The notes beneath the pieces are model-generated. The model saw only the letters and a program-made list of their open reading frames with translations, did not search any database and was not told the origin of the DNA. 7,116 nt of DNA. It comes from Desulfonema limicola (GTDB lineage: Bacteria; Desulfobacterota; Desulfobacteria; Desulfobacterales; DYRC01). The translations under genes were made by a program, and so were the position numbers. Shown piece after piece: positions 7,007 to 7,116 of this stretch; position 1 is the first letter of the stretch; the number at the start of each line of letters is the position of its first letter. The DNA lies in the NCBI GenBank assembly GCA_020718925.1, contig DYRC01000216.1:1-7116 (forward strand), read 5' to 3'.

Positions 7007-7088
7007 GCCCAGAGATTCTCATTTTGGATTTTAAAGTTTATCAAAATCTCATTATAATAAGCATAAGTACCCGATCATATATTTTTCG

Positions 7089-7098
7089 GCAATATTGC
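7089..7098. repeat. Short perfect palindrome
   Basis: GCAATATTGC is a perfect 10-bp palindrome adjoining the GC-rich inverted repeat at the window edge. It may be part of the same repeat element or a chance occurrence. Confidence 0.25.
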
Positions 7099-7113
7099 AG
7101 GGGTAAGCCCCTG
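7098..7113. repeat. GC-rich inverted repeat at the window edge, possibly the edge of an interspersed palindromic element
   Basis: CAGGGG (7098-7103) and CCCCTG (7108-7113) form a perfect six-pair stem with a TAAG loop. It stands out as GC-rich in an AT-rich intergenic stretch and resembles the start of the REP-like intergenic palindromes found in many genomes. The window ends three bases later, so the full element cannot be judged. No clean T-tract follows the stem on either visible side. Confidence 0.35.
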
Positions 7114-7116
7114 TGC

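Larger units (their letters stand above)
6901..7116. other. Non-coding leader and upstream region of the operon
   Basis: No convincing gene is present between the regulator start and the window edge. The stretch holds, from right to left, a GC-rich inverted repeat cut by the window edge, a short palindrome, a near-palindrome directly upstream of a -35 box, a sigma-70 type promoter, and a hairpin with a T-tract. The neighbouring gene upstream of the operon is outside the window. Confidence 0.6.

Noticed and set aside
6901..7044. N-terminal extension of the regulator to a TTG start at 7044
   Set aside because: TTG start without a good ribosome binding site, no domain-like sequence, and the stretch contains a promoter and a terminator-like hairpin; the helix-turn-helix begins at the ATG at 6900.
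7051..7056. TATAAT on the minus strand as a second promoter
   Set aside because: The expected -35 position reads TATGAT, with no useful match, and there is no extended -10 TG.

Overview
The window carries one tightly packed operon, transcribed entirely on the minus strand (right to left). It encodes the membrane arm and the start of the large catalytic-type subunit of a complex in the complex I / group 4 [NiFe]-hydrogenase (Hyf/Hyc) family. The DNA is moderately AT-rich, and the gene content resembles that of anaerobic bacteria such as Desulfobacterota. That placement is an inference from gene content and is weak.

Layout in the direction of transcription. Positions 7116-6901 are non-coding: a GC-rich inverted repeat cut by the window edge, a near-consensus sigma-70 promoter (-35 TTGACA, 17-bp spacer, -10 TATAAA) with a near-palindrome just upstream, then a short hairpin with a T-tract that looks like a leader attenuator or terminator. 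Next come an excisionase-type helix-turn-helix protein fused to a PTS EIIA (PtsN-like) domain (6900-6220); a HyfB-like proton-pump subunit split by a one-base frameshift in a G6 run (6220-4156); a GNAT acetyltransferase (4138-3638); HyfC/NuoH-like (3607-2687); HyfE-like (2690-2055); HyfF-like (2050-632); and the first 205 codons of a HyfG-like large subunit fused to a NuoC-like domain (617 to beyond position 1). Gene junctions are overlaps or gaps of at most 30 nt, so all seven genes are probably co-transcribed and several are translationally coupled.

The most notable point is in the large subunit. The segment aligning with the N-terminal nickel-binding motif of group 4 hydrogenases (CGIC followed by F/A-H) reads A-G-D-S here, while the flanking residues are conserved. 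Both visible nickel-ligand cysteines are therefore missing, so the complex is unlikely to be a working [NiFe] hydrogenase. It fits the Ehr class (energy-converting hydrogenase-related complexes): ion-pumping modules of unknown electron donor or acceptor. The leading EIIA-type gene, start-stop coupled to the pump subunit, and the embedded acetyltransferase suggest regulatory or accessory functions of this complex that deserve attention.
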